This document shows, piece by piece, positions 10,783-20,013 of a stretch of DNA of 64,000 nucleotides. How positions within the stretch are numbered: the stretch's first letter is position 1; each line of letters starts with the position of its first letter. Below the pieces are notes generated by a model. The model made no database searches and had not been told where the DNA came from. It worked only from the letters and a program-made list of their open reading frames with translations. The position numbers and the translations under genes are program-made. Source of the DNA: JADJWR01 sp963847675 (lineage in GTDB: Bacteria > Pseudomonadota > Gammaproteobacteria > Burkholderiales > Burkholderiaceae_F); assembly GCA_963847675.1 (NCBI GenBank), contig CAWKAP010000003.1:248001-312000 (forward strand). The letters run 5' to 3'.

Positions 10783-11587
10783 ATGGACAAACACAGGCTT
10801 GCCGCAGAGCTTCTTTGGGACTGCGCCGAATCAGGCCGTTTCACCGATGCTCTCGCCGACGACATCAGGCCGATGACGCGCGCCGAGGGATACGCGGCGC
10901 AGGCGCAGTGGCCGATCGTCTCCGGCGAGCGCGTGGTGGGATGGAAGATCGCCGCGACGAGCCGAGGCCGGTCGGGAGCACATCGGGGTAAGCGGGCCGC
11001 TCGCGGGCCGGATCCTGAACTCGCGCGTTCATGCCAATGGAAGCGAAATCCCGTCGCTGGGAAACGGAATGCGCGTCGCGGAGCCCGAATTCGGGTTTGC
11101 GATGGCGCGCGATCTTGCGCCGCGAGAATCGGCCTACAGCGTGGGGGAAGTCCTCGATGCGGTCGACTGCGTCTTTCCGTCGATCGAATTGCCTTCTTCG
11201 CGATTCGCGGACTTCGTCCGCGCCGGCGAGGGGCAGCTGCTCGCCGACAACGCGTGTGCCGGCCGCTTCGTGTTCGGCGCACCTTTTCGCGTCAACTGGC
11301 GGCAACTGGACCTGTGCAACCACGAGGTCCGAGGCACGGTCGAGAGAAACGGCACGACCGTACTGGAGAGGCTCGGAACCGGCGCGGCGGTGCTCGGCGA
11401 TCCGCGTGCCGCACTGGCGTGGCTGGTCAATGAAGTGAACCGGCTCGGCTTGACGCTGCGCGCGGGCCAGGTCGTCTCCACCGGCACGTGCATGGTCCCG
11501 TTACCCATCGAGCCGGGCGACGTCGTTCGCGCGGATTACGGTGCGTTGGGACGAGTCGCGCTCACGTTCGCGGAGCGCGGGCCTTAA
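10783..11587 (+). CDS. 2-keto-4-pentenoate hydratase-like protein (FAH superfamily), frameshifted
   Basis: The N-terminal part (MDKHRLAAELL to VGWKIAATS) and the remainder (EPEFGFAMARDL to the stop) lie in different frames. Dropping one C of the CC at 10962-10963 restores a continuous protein of about 267 residues through SEAGREHIGVSGPLAGRIL. EPEFGF and the Glu in SIELPSSRF match metal-binding positions of the MhpD/DmpE hydratase group, which adds water to 2-hydroxypenta-2,4-dienoates in aromatic meta-cleavage. No other meta-pathway gene is adjacent, so the substrate is open. The break is more likely a sequence error than decay, because both halves are well preserved. Confidence 0.8.
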
Positions 11588-11651
11588 CCCCGCCCGCCCC
11601 GTTCGGCCGTTAAGACCCTGCAGACCCGCTATGGCGGGGCAGGAGAACGGC

Positions 11652-13193
11652 ATGAAGAAGCAGGCATTGACGACGCTGGCCGCTGCGGTGGCGGCAACGG
11701 CGATCGGTGGAAGCAGTTGCAGCGCGTCCCCGGCCCTTCAAGGCGGCAAGGACGTGCCCACGACGGCGATCACGATCTACAGTCGGGCCCGTCCGGGCGC
11801 CATGCCGGCCGAGACATATCGCCAGCCGGGCCGCGGCGCTGTACCGGGCTATGCGGTCGTGCGCCAGGTGCGCGACATCGAGCTTGCGCAGGGGCGCGAT
11901 GAACTGCGCTTCGCCGACGTGGCGGCGCTGATCGACCCGACCACCGTGATGTTCGAATCGCTGACCGACCCGGCCGGCACGACGGTGCTCGAACAGAACT
12001 TCCAGTTCGACCTGGTCAGCACGGAGCGGCTGCTGCAGAAATTCGTGGACAAGCCGATCCGCGTCGACCAGGTGCGCGGCCAGACGACCGAGTCGTTCAG
12101 CGGCACACTGCTTTCCACACAAGGCGGCGTGGTGCTCCGGCACGACGACGGAACGGTGCAGATCGTGCCGCACAACGCCGGCGTGCATCTGCCTGCGCTG
12201 CCCGGCGGCCTGATCACGCGTCCGGCGCTGGTGTGGAACATCGCCACGCAGCGCGGCGGCAAGCAGCGCGCCCGTGTCTCGTATCAGACCGGTGGCGTGA
12301 CATGGTGGAGCGACTACAACGTCGTCTTCACCGAGGGCCGCAACGCCAACCAGTGCCGGCTCGACGTCGGCGCCTGGGTCAGCATCGTCAACCAGTCGGG
12401 CGCCAGCTATGCCGACGCCAGGCTGAAGCTCGTTGCCGGCGACGTGCACCGAGCCGAGGCCGAGGGGCGATCGGACCATGCCAAGGCGATGCCTGCCGTC
12501 GCGGCCGAGCTGCGAAGCGAGGGCTTCGCCGAGAAGGCGTTCTTCGAGTATCACCTGTACACGCTGGGCCGACCGACAACGCTGCCGGACAACTCGACCA
12601 AGCAGATCGAGCTGTTCCCGGTCGCACACAAGGTGCCGTGCGAGCGCCTGCTCGTCTACTACGGCAGACCGCCGGGCCACCACGGCTTCCTGCCGAGCCC
12701 GGCGACCGACCGCAACTACGGTGTGGCCACCAACCGAAAAGTCGACGCGTACCTGCAGTTCCGCAACAGCGAGGCGTCAAGGATGGGCATGCCGCTGCCC
12801 GCCGGCCGCGTGCGCGTGTCGAAGCTCGATGAGGCAGACCAGACGCTCGAGTTCGTCGGCGAAGATTCGATCGATCACACGCCGCGCAACGAACAGGTGC
12901 GGCTGAAGATGGGTTCGGCCTTCGATGTCGTCGGAGAGCGGCGCCAGATCGACTTCAGCATCGACACCGGGCGCAAGACGATGACCGAACAGATCGAAAT
13001 CAGACTGCGCAACCAGAAGAGCGAGCGCGTCGAGGTGCAGGTCAAGGAGACGCTTTACCGCTGGGTCAACTGGGAGATCACCTCGCGCAGCCACCAGTTC
13101 CGCAAGGACGACGCGCGCACCGTGACCTTCCCGGTCGACGTGCCTGCGGGCGAGGAAGTCCTCGTCCGCTATTCCGTACGGTACTGGTGGTGA
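11652..13193 (+). CDS. DUF4139 domain protein, exported
   Basis: The 513-residue product begins MKKQALTTLAAAVAATAIGG, a signal peptide. The GSSC that follows could be a weak lipobox. The C-terminal half has the DUF4139 pattern: FEYHLYTLGRPTTLPDNSTKQIELF, then repeated beta-rich segments to the end. The family is exported and mostly beta-structured, and its function is unknown. ATG 11652 has AGGAG about eight bases upstream. It stands alone between the hydratase and a convergent FmdB gene. Confidence 0.85.
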   Translation: MKKQALTTLAAAVAATAIGGSSCSASPALQGGKDVPTTAITIYSRARPGAMPAETYRQPGRGAVPGYAVVRQVRDIELAQGRDELRFADVAALIDPTTVMFESLTDPAGTTVLEQNFQFDLVSTERLLQKFVDKPIRVDQVRGQTTESFSGTLLSTQGGVVLRHDDGTVQIVPHNAGVHLPALPGGLITRPALVWNIATQRGGKQRARVSYQTGGVTWWSDYNVVFTEGRNANQCRLDVGAWVSIVNQSGASYADARLKLVAGDVHRAEAEGRSDHAKAMPAVAAELRSEGFAEKAFFEYHLYTLGRPTTLPDNSTKQIELFPVAHKVPCERLLVYYGRPPGHHGFLPSPATDRNYGVATNRKVDAYLQFRNSEASRMGMPLPAGRVRVSKLDEADQTLEFVGEDSIDHTPRNEQVRLKMGSAFDVVGERRQIDFSIDTGRKTMTEQIEIRLRNQKSERVEVQVKETLYRWVNWEITSRSHQFRKDDARTVTFPVDVPAGEEVLVRYSVRYWW

Positions 13194-13250
13194 GGTGCGC
13201 TGAAGCGCTTGCCGCGGCGGAGACCCTGATCGGCACTCGCGCAGTCGGGC

Positions 13251-13469
13251 CTAGCGCAAGGCGCAACTGCCGGGGCCGCCGGGGTGGCCGCAGCTGCCGC
13301 ACGGGCCGGCCGCGGCCGCGGTGGTCGACGACGTGGCGGTGCCGAATACGGAAAGCCGCCTCTCGAGCTGACTGGACCGGCACTCCGGACACTCCAGCAC
13401 CGTATCCGAGCGCACGAGCTTCTCGAACTCGCGGCCGCAGTCCAGGCAACCATATTCGTAGATGGGCAT
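13251..13469 (-). CDS. FmdB-family zinc-ribbon protein
   Basis: A 72-residue protein starting MPIYEYGCLDCGREFEKL, the signature of the FmdB/CxxC_CxxC_SSSS group. Two CxxC pairs (CLDC and CPEC) form the zinc ribbon, and a Gly/Ser/Thr tail ends with extra cysteines (GPCGSCGHPGG). Members have been called regulatory, but the role is unproven. Length and start are typical. Confidence 0.9.
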   Translation of the reverse strand: MPIYEYGCLDCGREFEKLVRSDTVLECPECRSSQLERRLSVFGTATSSTTAAAAGPCGSCGHPGGPGSCALR

Positions 13470-13752
13470 GACGAAACTCCTTCTGTCCGCCGGATTATCC
13501 CGCGGTTCGGCCACCCCGCGCACGGCAAGTCGGGCCTGCTCAGCTAACCGGCACTTCCTTCTTCGGCGCCGCGCCTCGATGACTGCAGCCGCTGCGAGGC
13601 CCGTGCCGGATGGCGGCGGCGACATTGGATGGACGCCGGTCACCGGTCGGCTTGCTGGTCCCCGGGACGCGGTTGATGATCCCTCCGGGCGACGAGCACG
13701 AGCACTCCGCCCGAAGACCAGGGCGTCGCGTGTCAGGTTCCCCGTGGGCCGA

Positions 13753-13875
13753 CTAGCCCAACGCTTTCGCGATAAATGCGACGAGGAACACCAAGCCAAT
13801 GAGGAACGTCGGCATCCCGACGATCCAGAAGGCGTTGTTCTTCCAGAAGGCCTTCTTACCTGCAAGCGCAATCAT
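13753..13875 (-). CDS. 40-residue single-pass membrane protein
   Basis: A short frame encoding MIALAGKKAFWKNNAFWIVG followed by a strongly hydrophobic stretch (PTFLIGLVFLVAFIAKALG). A GGAGA sequence lies upstream of the ATG. The basic and aromatic N-terminus followed by one membrane helix gives a positive-inside topology. I do not recognise the family. The clean hydropathy pattern and ribosome site support a real small gene. Confidence 0.55.
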   Translation of the reverse strand: MIALAGKKAFWKNNAFWIVGMPTFLIGLVFLVAFIAKALG

Positions 13876-14147
13876 TTTCCGGGATTCTCCGACTGTGGCT
13901 TCCTGTTGATTGCCCATCCAAGCTAGCCGAAGCCGTTAGCGGCGACTTGCACTAGGTCAAAACGATTTCACATGGCGAGAATTCGGCGACGAGCGGCGCT
14001 TGCACCCCCAGCGATCGGCTTGTTCGAAAGAAATGCCATGCGAAATGGCCTGCGACGCTTCGGGCACCGGCGTCGGTCGGCCCTTCGGCCCGAATCGGGA
14101 GACGTCCGTCGCCCGAACCCCAGGGGGTACACGGGAAAGCCGCCCGC

Positions 14148-15073
14148 TCAGCGCGCGTAGAGCGCCTCACCGGCGCCTTCGGCATGGATCACCAGGGCCG
14201 TACCGGCGGCATCGTCGGGGTGAACAACCAGGTAGTTAGCTTCGACCGTGATCAACCGTACCCGCCGGGATTCCATGAAGGAACGGGTTCTGGCCAGATC
14301 GCTGCTTTGAAGCGCTACCGCGGCCATGAACGGCGGCGCCGCGGGAGCCGTGCGGCGATCGAGCTTTGCGACGCTCCAGGGAGCGAACGCGATCCGGCCG
14401 CGGTCGAGGGCGATGACCGCGCAGCCTGATCCGACTTCTTCGGCGTGGCGACCGGTGAAGCGGGCGTAGCGGGAGGCCGCCTCTCGGAACATCGGCGACA
14501 ACGACGAGGACGCCGGTCAGCGCCTCGATCGCGTTCTCGTGCGCGAGATACCTCGGCTGCCAGACGAGGTGCGGCGTCTCGTGGACGAGAAACTGAATTC
14601 GTCCCTCCGGCATCACTTCCGGCGACATGCGCACGACGGAAAACCCGGCGCTCGCCTCGCCTCCTCCGTCGACGGCGACCCGCCGACGGAGCTTGACCAC
14701 CGGGCGCGGATCGAACCCCGCGGCAAACAGGCGCGACCGTTCCGCTTCCGCGTCGGCGACGCTGAACGCGATGAGATGAACGCCCTTGGTAGCGGGACAG
14801 CCCGGCACGAAGCTGACCGGCCAGCGCCGTTTCGCTTCCCTGAACCGGCGACAGGATCTCGAGATACCCACGCCGCAGCATCGCGCACCGGTTCGCGGTT
14901 CCCGACGGTGCAAGTCCGCCGTCAGCCGCCGCGGCACGATGCTGCACATACGGCGTCAGCACAAACCCCAACCGCCCGAACGCGCGTCCCTCCGCTTCCG
15001 TTTCCGGCGCGAACCAGGCGACATGGTCGAGGAAGACCTCGCCCGCTTGTGGGAGTTGGGCTTGCGGTATCAC
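14148..15073 (-). CDS. Glyoxalase-like (VOC) domain protein, two frameshifts
   Basis: The product begins MIPQAQLPQAGEVFLDHVAW, carries LEILSPVQGSETALAGQL, then VHLIAFSVADAEAER, and ends in a second VOC-like half. This layout resembles the glyoxalase-like family with two paired modules. Three frames are needed. Dropping one base of the CCC at 14783-14785 gives LSRYQGVHLIAF, and one of the GG at 14486-14487 gives VADVREAASRYARF. The restored protein is about 307 residues. Both breaks are single-base insertions, as elsewhere in the window, so the gene is probably intact in vivo. Substrate unknown. Confidence 0.75.
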
Positions 15074-15394
15074 GGACGTGTCAGCGGGTAAGCGGTGACC
15101 TGCCTTTGGGCTCGGGGCGCCGCGACTTTAGCGCCGGAAGGAACCGAGCAAAGGCCGCGACGATATCGATGTGGTCATGCAGCGACAATGCAGCGCCGGC
15201 AGCGCCTGAACTCAGTGGGCAGGCACGGATTTGACAAACGGGCTAGCGGGATCAATGCTTCGCAGCCACACGAAATTTCGAAGAAGCGGAACGCAGATTC
15301 CGCGGTCAGCCTCTACGCCTTGCTTCGATCACGCGCTTGGACGGCAAAGGGTGAAGCGGCAGGAGCCCGAGAAACTCGCAGACAGGAGGACGCA
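15074..15394 (+). other. Intergenic region upstream of the catabolic cluster
   Basis: It separates the divergent VOC gene from the TAXI binding-protein gene and must hold the cluster promoter. I could not pick a convincing -35/-10 pair or operator palindrome. The end of the region carries the strong AGGAGG ribosome site at 15384-15389. Confidence 0.5.
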
Positions 15395-16399
15395 ATGCCA
15401 GGGTCGCGCAGGAAATTTCTCTCAGTCACCGCAACGTTGGGACTCGTTGCCCTGACGCAGCTCGCTTACGCGCCGCAGGCGACGGCGCAGATGGCGGCGC
15501 CGAAGCAGCAGTTCCTGGCGCTCGCAACCTCGTCGGTGGGTGGAACGTGGTATCCACTGGGCGGGGCGATGGCCGGGCTGATCGGCAAGAAATATCCGCA
15601 GCTCAAGGTCAATGTCGAAGCCACCGGCGGGACCGTCGACAACCTGAAGCTGATGATGAACAACAAGGTCGAACTGGCCTATTCGACGGCGGACCAGGCC
15701 TTCGCCGCGTTCCGCGGCGAGGGCAAATTCGATTCGAAGATCGACAACATCCGTGGCCTGGTGGGCGGCCACGCCATCATCTGGCAGCTGGTGACACTCA
15801 AGGACCGCGGCGTCAAGTCGATCCAGGACCTGAAGGGCAAGCGGGTGTCGCTCGGCGCAGCGGGTTCCATCGGAAACTCGATCGGCCAGCTTGTCATCGA
15901 AGCCCACGGCCTGAAGATGAACCAGGACTGGAAGCCCGAGTACATCGGCCACGCGCAGGGGGCCGGCGCACTGCGCGACGGCCAGGTCGACGCGGTCCTG
16001 AACATCAGCTCCGTGCCCACCGGGAACATGACCGATATCACGAGCACTCACGGCGCGGATGCCATCTTCCTGATGCCGGACCCGAAGGTGCTGGACAAGC
16101 TCACCGCCGACCGCCCGTACTGGGTCAGGGCGAAGATCACCGGCGGAGCATACAAAGGGCACGACAAGGACATCCCGGGCAGCTTCGCCGTATCGACGAT
16201 CCTGATCGCCGACAAGTCGCTGCCGGATGAAACCGCCTACGCGATCGTCAAGACGCTGCTCGAGAACAACGCGGAACTGACCAAGGCGCACAACCTCGGC
16301 AAGGAGTGGACGACGGAGCAGGCGACCAACGGCATCAAGGGCGTCATTCCGTTCCATCCCGGCGCCGAGAAGTACCTGAAGGAAAAAGGACTCCTCTAG
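15395..16399 (+). CDS. TRAP transporter solute-binding protein, TAXI family
   Basis: A 334-residue periplasmic receptor. An Arg-rich N-terminus (MPGSRRKF) is followed by a hydrophobic signal core ending TAQMAAP. The mature part has the TAXI signature LATSSVGGTWYPLGGAMAGLI and the block NNKVELAYSTADQAFAAFRG. It would bind an organic acid and deliver it to the fused permease encoded next. The ATG has AGGAGG five bases upstream. It heads a run of eight co-directional genes with short gaps or overlaps, so the ligand is probably the substrate degraded by this cluster. TAXI ligands are poorly known and not predictable here. Confidence 0.93.
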   Translation: MPGSRRKFLSVTATLGLVALTQLAYAPQATAQMAAPKQQFLALATSSVGGTWYPLGGAMAGLIGKKYPQLKVNVEATGGTVDNLKLMMNNKVELAYSTADQAFAAFRGEGKFDSKIDNIRGLVGGHAIIWQLVTLKDRGVKSIQDLKGKRVSLGAAGSIGNSIGQLVIEAHGLKMNQDWKPEYIGHAQGAGALRDGQVDAVLNISSVPTGNMTDITSTHGADAIFLMPDPKVLDKLTADRPYWVRAKITGGAYKGHDKDIPGSFAVSTILIADKSLPDETAYAIVKTLLENNAELTKAHNLGKEWTTEQATNGIKGVIPFHPGAEKYLKEKGLL

Positions 16400-16437
16400 C
16401 CACCTGACGCGCGCGCGGCGCGTCGCAGGAGTTCGTC

Positions 16438-18336
16438 ATGGACGGGTCGAAGGGGCTGGCCGCGGTGGTCTTTGCCATCGCGGCCGCCTTCTCGGCCTTT
16501 CATCTGTGGACCAGCTATTACGGCACGCTGCCCGCGCTGCAGCAGGTCTACGTCCACCTCGGCTTCGCGCTGGTCCTGATTTTCATCACGCGACCGGCTT
16601 TCGCCGGTAAACATCCGGCGTTGCGCTGGGCCATCGACGGACCGCTGGCCATCGCCGGCGCGGTCATCTCGGTGTTCGCCGTCGTCAATTTCATGGAAAT
16701 CGCCCTGCGGGGCGCAGGCGATCCGACGCGCGTCAGCGTCATCCTCGGCGTGATCGCCACGCTGCTGGTGCTCGAGGCCACGCGCAGGATGGTCGGCTGG
16801 GCGCTGCCGACACTGGCCATCGTTTTCCTCATCTACGGCTTCATCGGGCCGTGGATGCCGGGGCCCCTTGCACATCGCGGCTTCGACATCGAACGGATCG
16901 CGGCGACGCTCTACCTGACCGATTCCGGCATCGGCGGCACGCCGCTGCAGGTCTCCGCGACCTACGTCGCGATCTTCGTGATCTTCGCCGCCTTCCTCGA
17001 CGTCTCCGGGGTCGGCCGCTTCTTCATCGACTGGAGCTACGCCGCGCTCGGCTGGGTGCGGGGCGGCCCGGCCAAGGTCGCCATCTTCGGCAGCGCGATG
17101 ATGGGAACGGTCTCGGGCAGCGCGGTGGCCAACGTCGTGGCTACCGGCACGTTCACGATCCCGATCATGAAGCGCGCCGGCCTGCGACCGGCGTTCGCCG
17201 GCGCCGTCGAAGCCGCGGCGTCCTCCGGCGGGCAGATCATGCCGCCGGTGATGGGTGCCGCGGCGTTCATCATGGTCGAGATCGTCGGCACTTCGTACAA
17301 CGCGGTGATGGCGGCGGCCGCGATCCCGGCGATCCTCTACTTCACGGCCATCCTGGCGATGGTCGATTTCGAGGTCGCCAAGCTGGGCATCCGTGGCCTG
17401 CCGCGCTCGGAACTGCCGAGCGCCTGGGGCGTATTCAAGGAACGCTGGCATCTGGTGCTGCCGCTGGCGCTGCTGATCTACCTGCTGGTCTGGGTCCAGT
17501 ACACGCCGATCAAGTCGGCGTTCATCAGCATCATCGCCGTGCTGGTGATCAGTTCACTGCGGGCGGCCACCCGACCGGGCTTGCGCAAGATCGGCGAGGG
17601 CCTGCGGCAAGGGGCGATGTCGATGCTGGAGGTTGCCGCCGCCTGCGCCTGCGCCGGCGTCATCATCGGCGTGATGATGATCAGCGGACTGGCGCTGCGC
17701 CTGTCGTCGCTGCTGATCGAATTCTCGGGAGGCAGCCTCATCCTGCTTGCGTTCCTGACCATGCTCGTCTCGCTGATCCTCGGGATGGGCCTGCCGACCT
17801 CGGCGGTCTACGTCGTGCTCGCCACGCTGGTGGTGCCGGCGATGATCGACATGGGCGTGGATGTCCTGGCCGCCCACATGTTCGTCTTCTACTTCGGCGT
17901 GCTGGCGAACGTCACGCCGCCCGTGGCGATCGCCGCCTATGCGGGCGCCGGTCTTGCAGGCGCAAGATCCTCGACGACCGGACTCATTGCGTTCAGGCTG
18001 TCGCTGGCGGGCTTCATCCTGCCGTTCATGTGGATCTACAACCCGGCGCTGATCTCCAAGGGCAGCGGCATCGATATCGCGGTCGCGGTGACCAGTGGGC
18101 TGGCCGGCATCGTGGCGCTGGCCGGCAGCGTGCAGGGCTACCTCTTCGGACGGGCACGCTGGCACGAGCGCGTGCTGCTCGGTGCCGGGGCGCTGGCGCT
18201 CATCAAACCCGGCATCACGACCGATCTGATCGGCGCCGGATTGCTCGGCGTCGCGGTGCTCAGCCGTGTACTGATTGCACGGGAGGGGTTCAAGCCGCAG
18301 GCGCCGCTGGCTGCCGAGACCAGGGCGGCGGATTGA
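16438..18336 (+). CDS. TRAP transporter fused small/large permease (DctQM type)
   Basis: A 632-residue membrane protein. The first roughly 130 residues form a four-helix small-subunit-like region, and the rest is the multi-helix large subunit. GSAMMGTVSGSAVANVVATG and AAASSGGQIMPPVMGAAAF mark the conserved transport core. TAXI systems usually use such fused permeases. It imports the ligand of the preceding receptor using an ion gradient. It starts 38 bases after the receptor stop, with AGGAG before the ATG, and its stop overlaps the possible start of the flavoprotein. Confidence 0.94.
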   Translation: MDGSKGLAAVVFAIAAAFSAFHLWTSYYGTLPALQQVYVHLGFALVLIFITRPAFAGKHPALRWAIDGPLAIAGAVISVFAVVNFMEIALRGAGDPTRVSVILGVIATLLVLEATRRMVGWALPTLAIVFLIYGFIGPWMPGPLAHRGFDIERIAATLYLTDSGIGGTPLQVSATYVAIFVIFAAFLDVSGVGRFFIDWSYAALGWVRGGPAKVAIFGSAMMGTVSGSAVANVVATGTFTIPIMKRAGLRPAFAGAVEAAASSGGQIMPPVMGAAAFIMVEIVGTSYNAVMAAAAIPAILYFTAILAMVDFEVAKLGIRGLPRSELPSAWGVFKERWHLVLPLALLIYLLVWVQYTPIKSAFISIIAVLVISSLRAATRPGLRKIGEGLRQGAMSMLEVAAACACAGVIIGVMMISGLALRLSSLLIEFSGGSLILLAFLTMLVSLILGMGLPTSAVYVVLATLVVPAMIDMGVDVLAAHMFVFYFGVLANVTPPVAIAAYAGAGLAGARSSTTGLIAFRLSLAGFILPFMWIYNPALISKGSGIDIAVAVTSGLAGIVALAGSVQGYLFGRARWHERVLLGAGALALIKPGITTDLIGAGLLGVAVLSRVLIAREGFKPQAPLAAETRAAD

Positions 18337-18353
18337 GGATCCCCGCGGACGCC

Positions 18354-19988
18354 GTGGCAACGAGCGAGACCGACGTGCTCGTTCTCGGAGGCGGCATCGC
18401 GGGCCATCGCGCCGCCGCGGCGGCGCGCCAGCGCGGCAGGTCGGTCAGCCTCGCCTGCATGGCCAGGGGGGCCTCGATCTTCATCATCGGTTGCAACGCG
18501 CCGTTCGGCCACGTGGATGCGCGCGACGGCCCTGATGTCTACTTCGACGACATGGTCCGCGGCGGCTACGGGCTCAACGACCGTCGGCTGGCGCGGCTCG
18601 TGGCGGACGAGGCGACGACCGCCATCGAGGAACTGCAGGCGATCGGCGTGCCGTTCGCGGCGCAGGACTCACGGCTATTGCAGCGCCACCTGTCCGGCAA
18701 CACGTATCCGCGCTCGGTCTATGTCCCCGAAGGAACGGGCCGCGTGATCCTCGACCATCTGGCCCGCCAGTGCCAGGAGCTTGGCGTGGCGACGCTGGCC
18801 GGCTGGAAGGCCGTCGCTCTGCTATGCGACGGCGGCGAGGTCGTCGGTGCCCTGCTCGCCCGGCCGCGTGAGCCCCGCCTGCTCGCCGTGCGCGCACGCG
18901 CGGTCGTCCTGGCCATGGGCGGCATCGGCCGCATCTACGAGGACAGCACGTATCCCGCCGACGTGGCGTCGGACGCCTACGCGCTCGCCTTCGACGCCGG
19001 CGCGCGGCTGATCGACATGGAGTTCGTCCAGTTCGAGCCGGTGGTGACGGTGTGGCCGGAGGCCTGCCGCGGCATGGAAATGCCCACCGCGATGCTCGGC
19101 GACGGCGCCACGCTGCTGAACGCGGCCGGCGAGCGGTTCATGTTTCGCCACAATCCGGAGCATGGCGAGAGGCGCATCGAAAAGGCGCGCCTGTCGCTGG
19201 CGATCCAGCGCGAGATCGACGAGGGCCGCGGCCTGCCCGACGGATCCGTCCTCTTCGACACGACGCAGGTGCCGCAGGCCCAGCTCGAAACCTACGTGGC
19301 GCATGTCAGGCGGCTGCGCTCCGCGGGACTGGAGCCGACCAAGGAAGGGCCGCACGTACGGCCCGCCGCGCACAGCGAGATGGGCGGAGTGGCCATCGAC
19401 GAAGCGTGCTGGTCGGGCGTGCCGGGCCTTTATGCCTGCGGCGAAAGCGCCGGCGGCCTGCACGGGGCGAGCCGGCTCGCCGGCAACGGCGGCTCCGACA
19501 CCGTCGTGACCGGTGCCGCGGCTGGCCGAGGCGCCGCTGCTTCGCCGGTCACCCTCTCGGGCAGGGACTGGACGCGGATCATCGACGAAGCGGTCGGGAA
19601 GCTGCGGGCGGTCGAACACGATCCGCAGGCGGCCACGCCCGACGAGATCAAGAAGAGAATTCGCGCGTTGATGCCGCGCGCCGCCGGAATCTGGCGGCGC
19701 GGCGACGAACTGGCGAAGGCCGAACGCGAACTCGAGGCTGTGCTGCAGCTGACGGCGGCCGGGCTCGCGGCCCCGGACTGGCCGGCATCGATCAAGGCGC
19801 TCGAGGCGCGCAACATGGCGCTGACCGCACGGCTCGTCGTGCAGGGCGCGCTGGCGCGCTGCGAGAGCCGCGGTGCGCACCAGCGGCTCGACTGGCCGAG
19901 CCAGGACGACGCACACTGGTTGCATCACATCGCGTTCCATCGCGGTCCTGCGGGCGAGATCGTCAGCGGGGCACTGGCGATTCATTGA
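18354..19988 (+). CDS. FAD-dependent flavoprotein of the fumarate reductase/L-aspartate oxidase family
   Basis: The ADP-binding motif VLVLGGGIAGHRAAAAARQRG is at the N-terminus. HSEMGGVAID corresponds to the HTMGG-type active-site block, and GASRLAGNGGSDTVVTGAAAGR to the C-terminal FAD-binding block. The C-terminal region has the helical domain seen in succinate dehydrogenase flavoprotein and NadB. No iron-sulfur or membrane anchor subunit gene is adjacent, so it is likely a soluble oxidase, dehydrogenase or reductase of a dicarboxylate-like compound. The start is GTG 18354; a TTG at 18333 overlapping the permease stop is the alternative. The length is about 544 residues. Confidence 0.88.
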   Translation: MATSETDVLVLGGGIAGHRAAAAARQRGRSVSLACMARGASIFIIGCNAPFGHVDARDGPDVYFDDMVRGGYGLNDRRLARLVADEATTAIEELQAIGVPFAAQDSRLLQRHLSGNTYPRSVYVPEGTGRVILDHLARQCQELGVATLAGWKAVALLCDGGEVVGALLARPREPRLLAVRARAVVLAMGGIGRIYEDSTYPADVASDAYALAFDAGARLIDMEFVQFEPVVTVWPEACRGMEMPTAMLGDGATLLNAAGERFMFRHNPEHGERRIEKARLSLAIQREIDEGRGLPDGSVLFDTTQVPQAQLETYVAHVRRLRSAGLEPTKEGPHVRPAAHSEMGGVAIDEACWSGVPGLYACGESAGGLHGASRLAGNGGSDTVVTGAAAGRGAAASPVTLSGRDWTRIIDEAVGKLRAVEHDPQAATPDEIKKRIRALMPRAAGIWRRGDELAKAERELEAVLQLTAAGLAAPDWPASIKALEARNMALTARLVVQGALARCESRGAHQRLDWPSQDDAHWLHHIAFHRGPAGEIVSGALAIH

Positions 19989-20013
19989 ACCACTGCAATC
20001 TGGCAGGCACACG

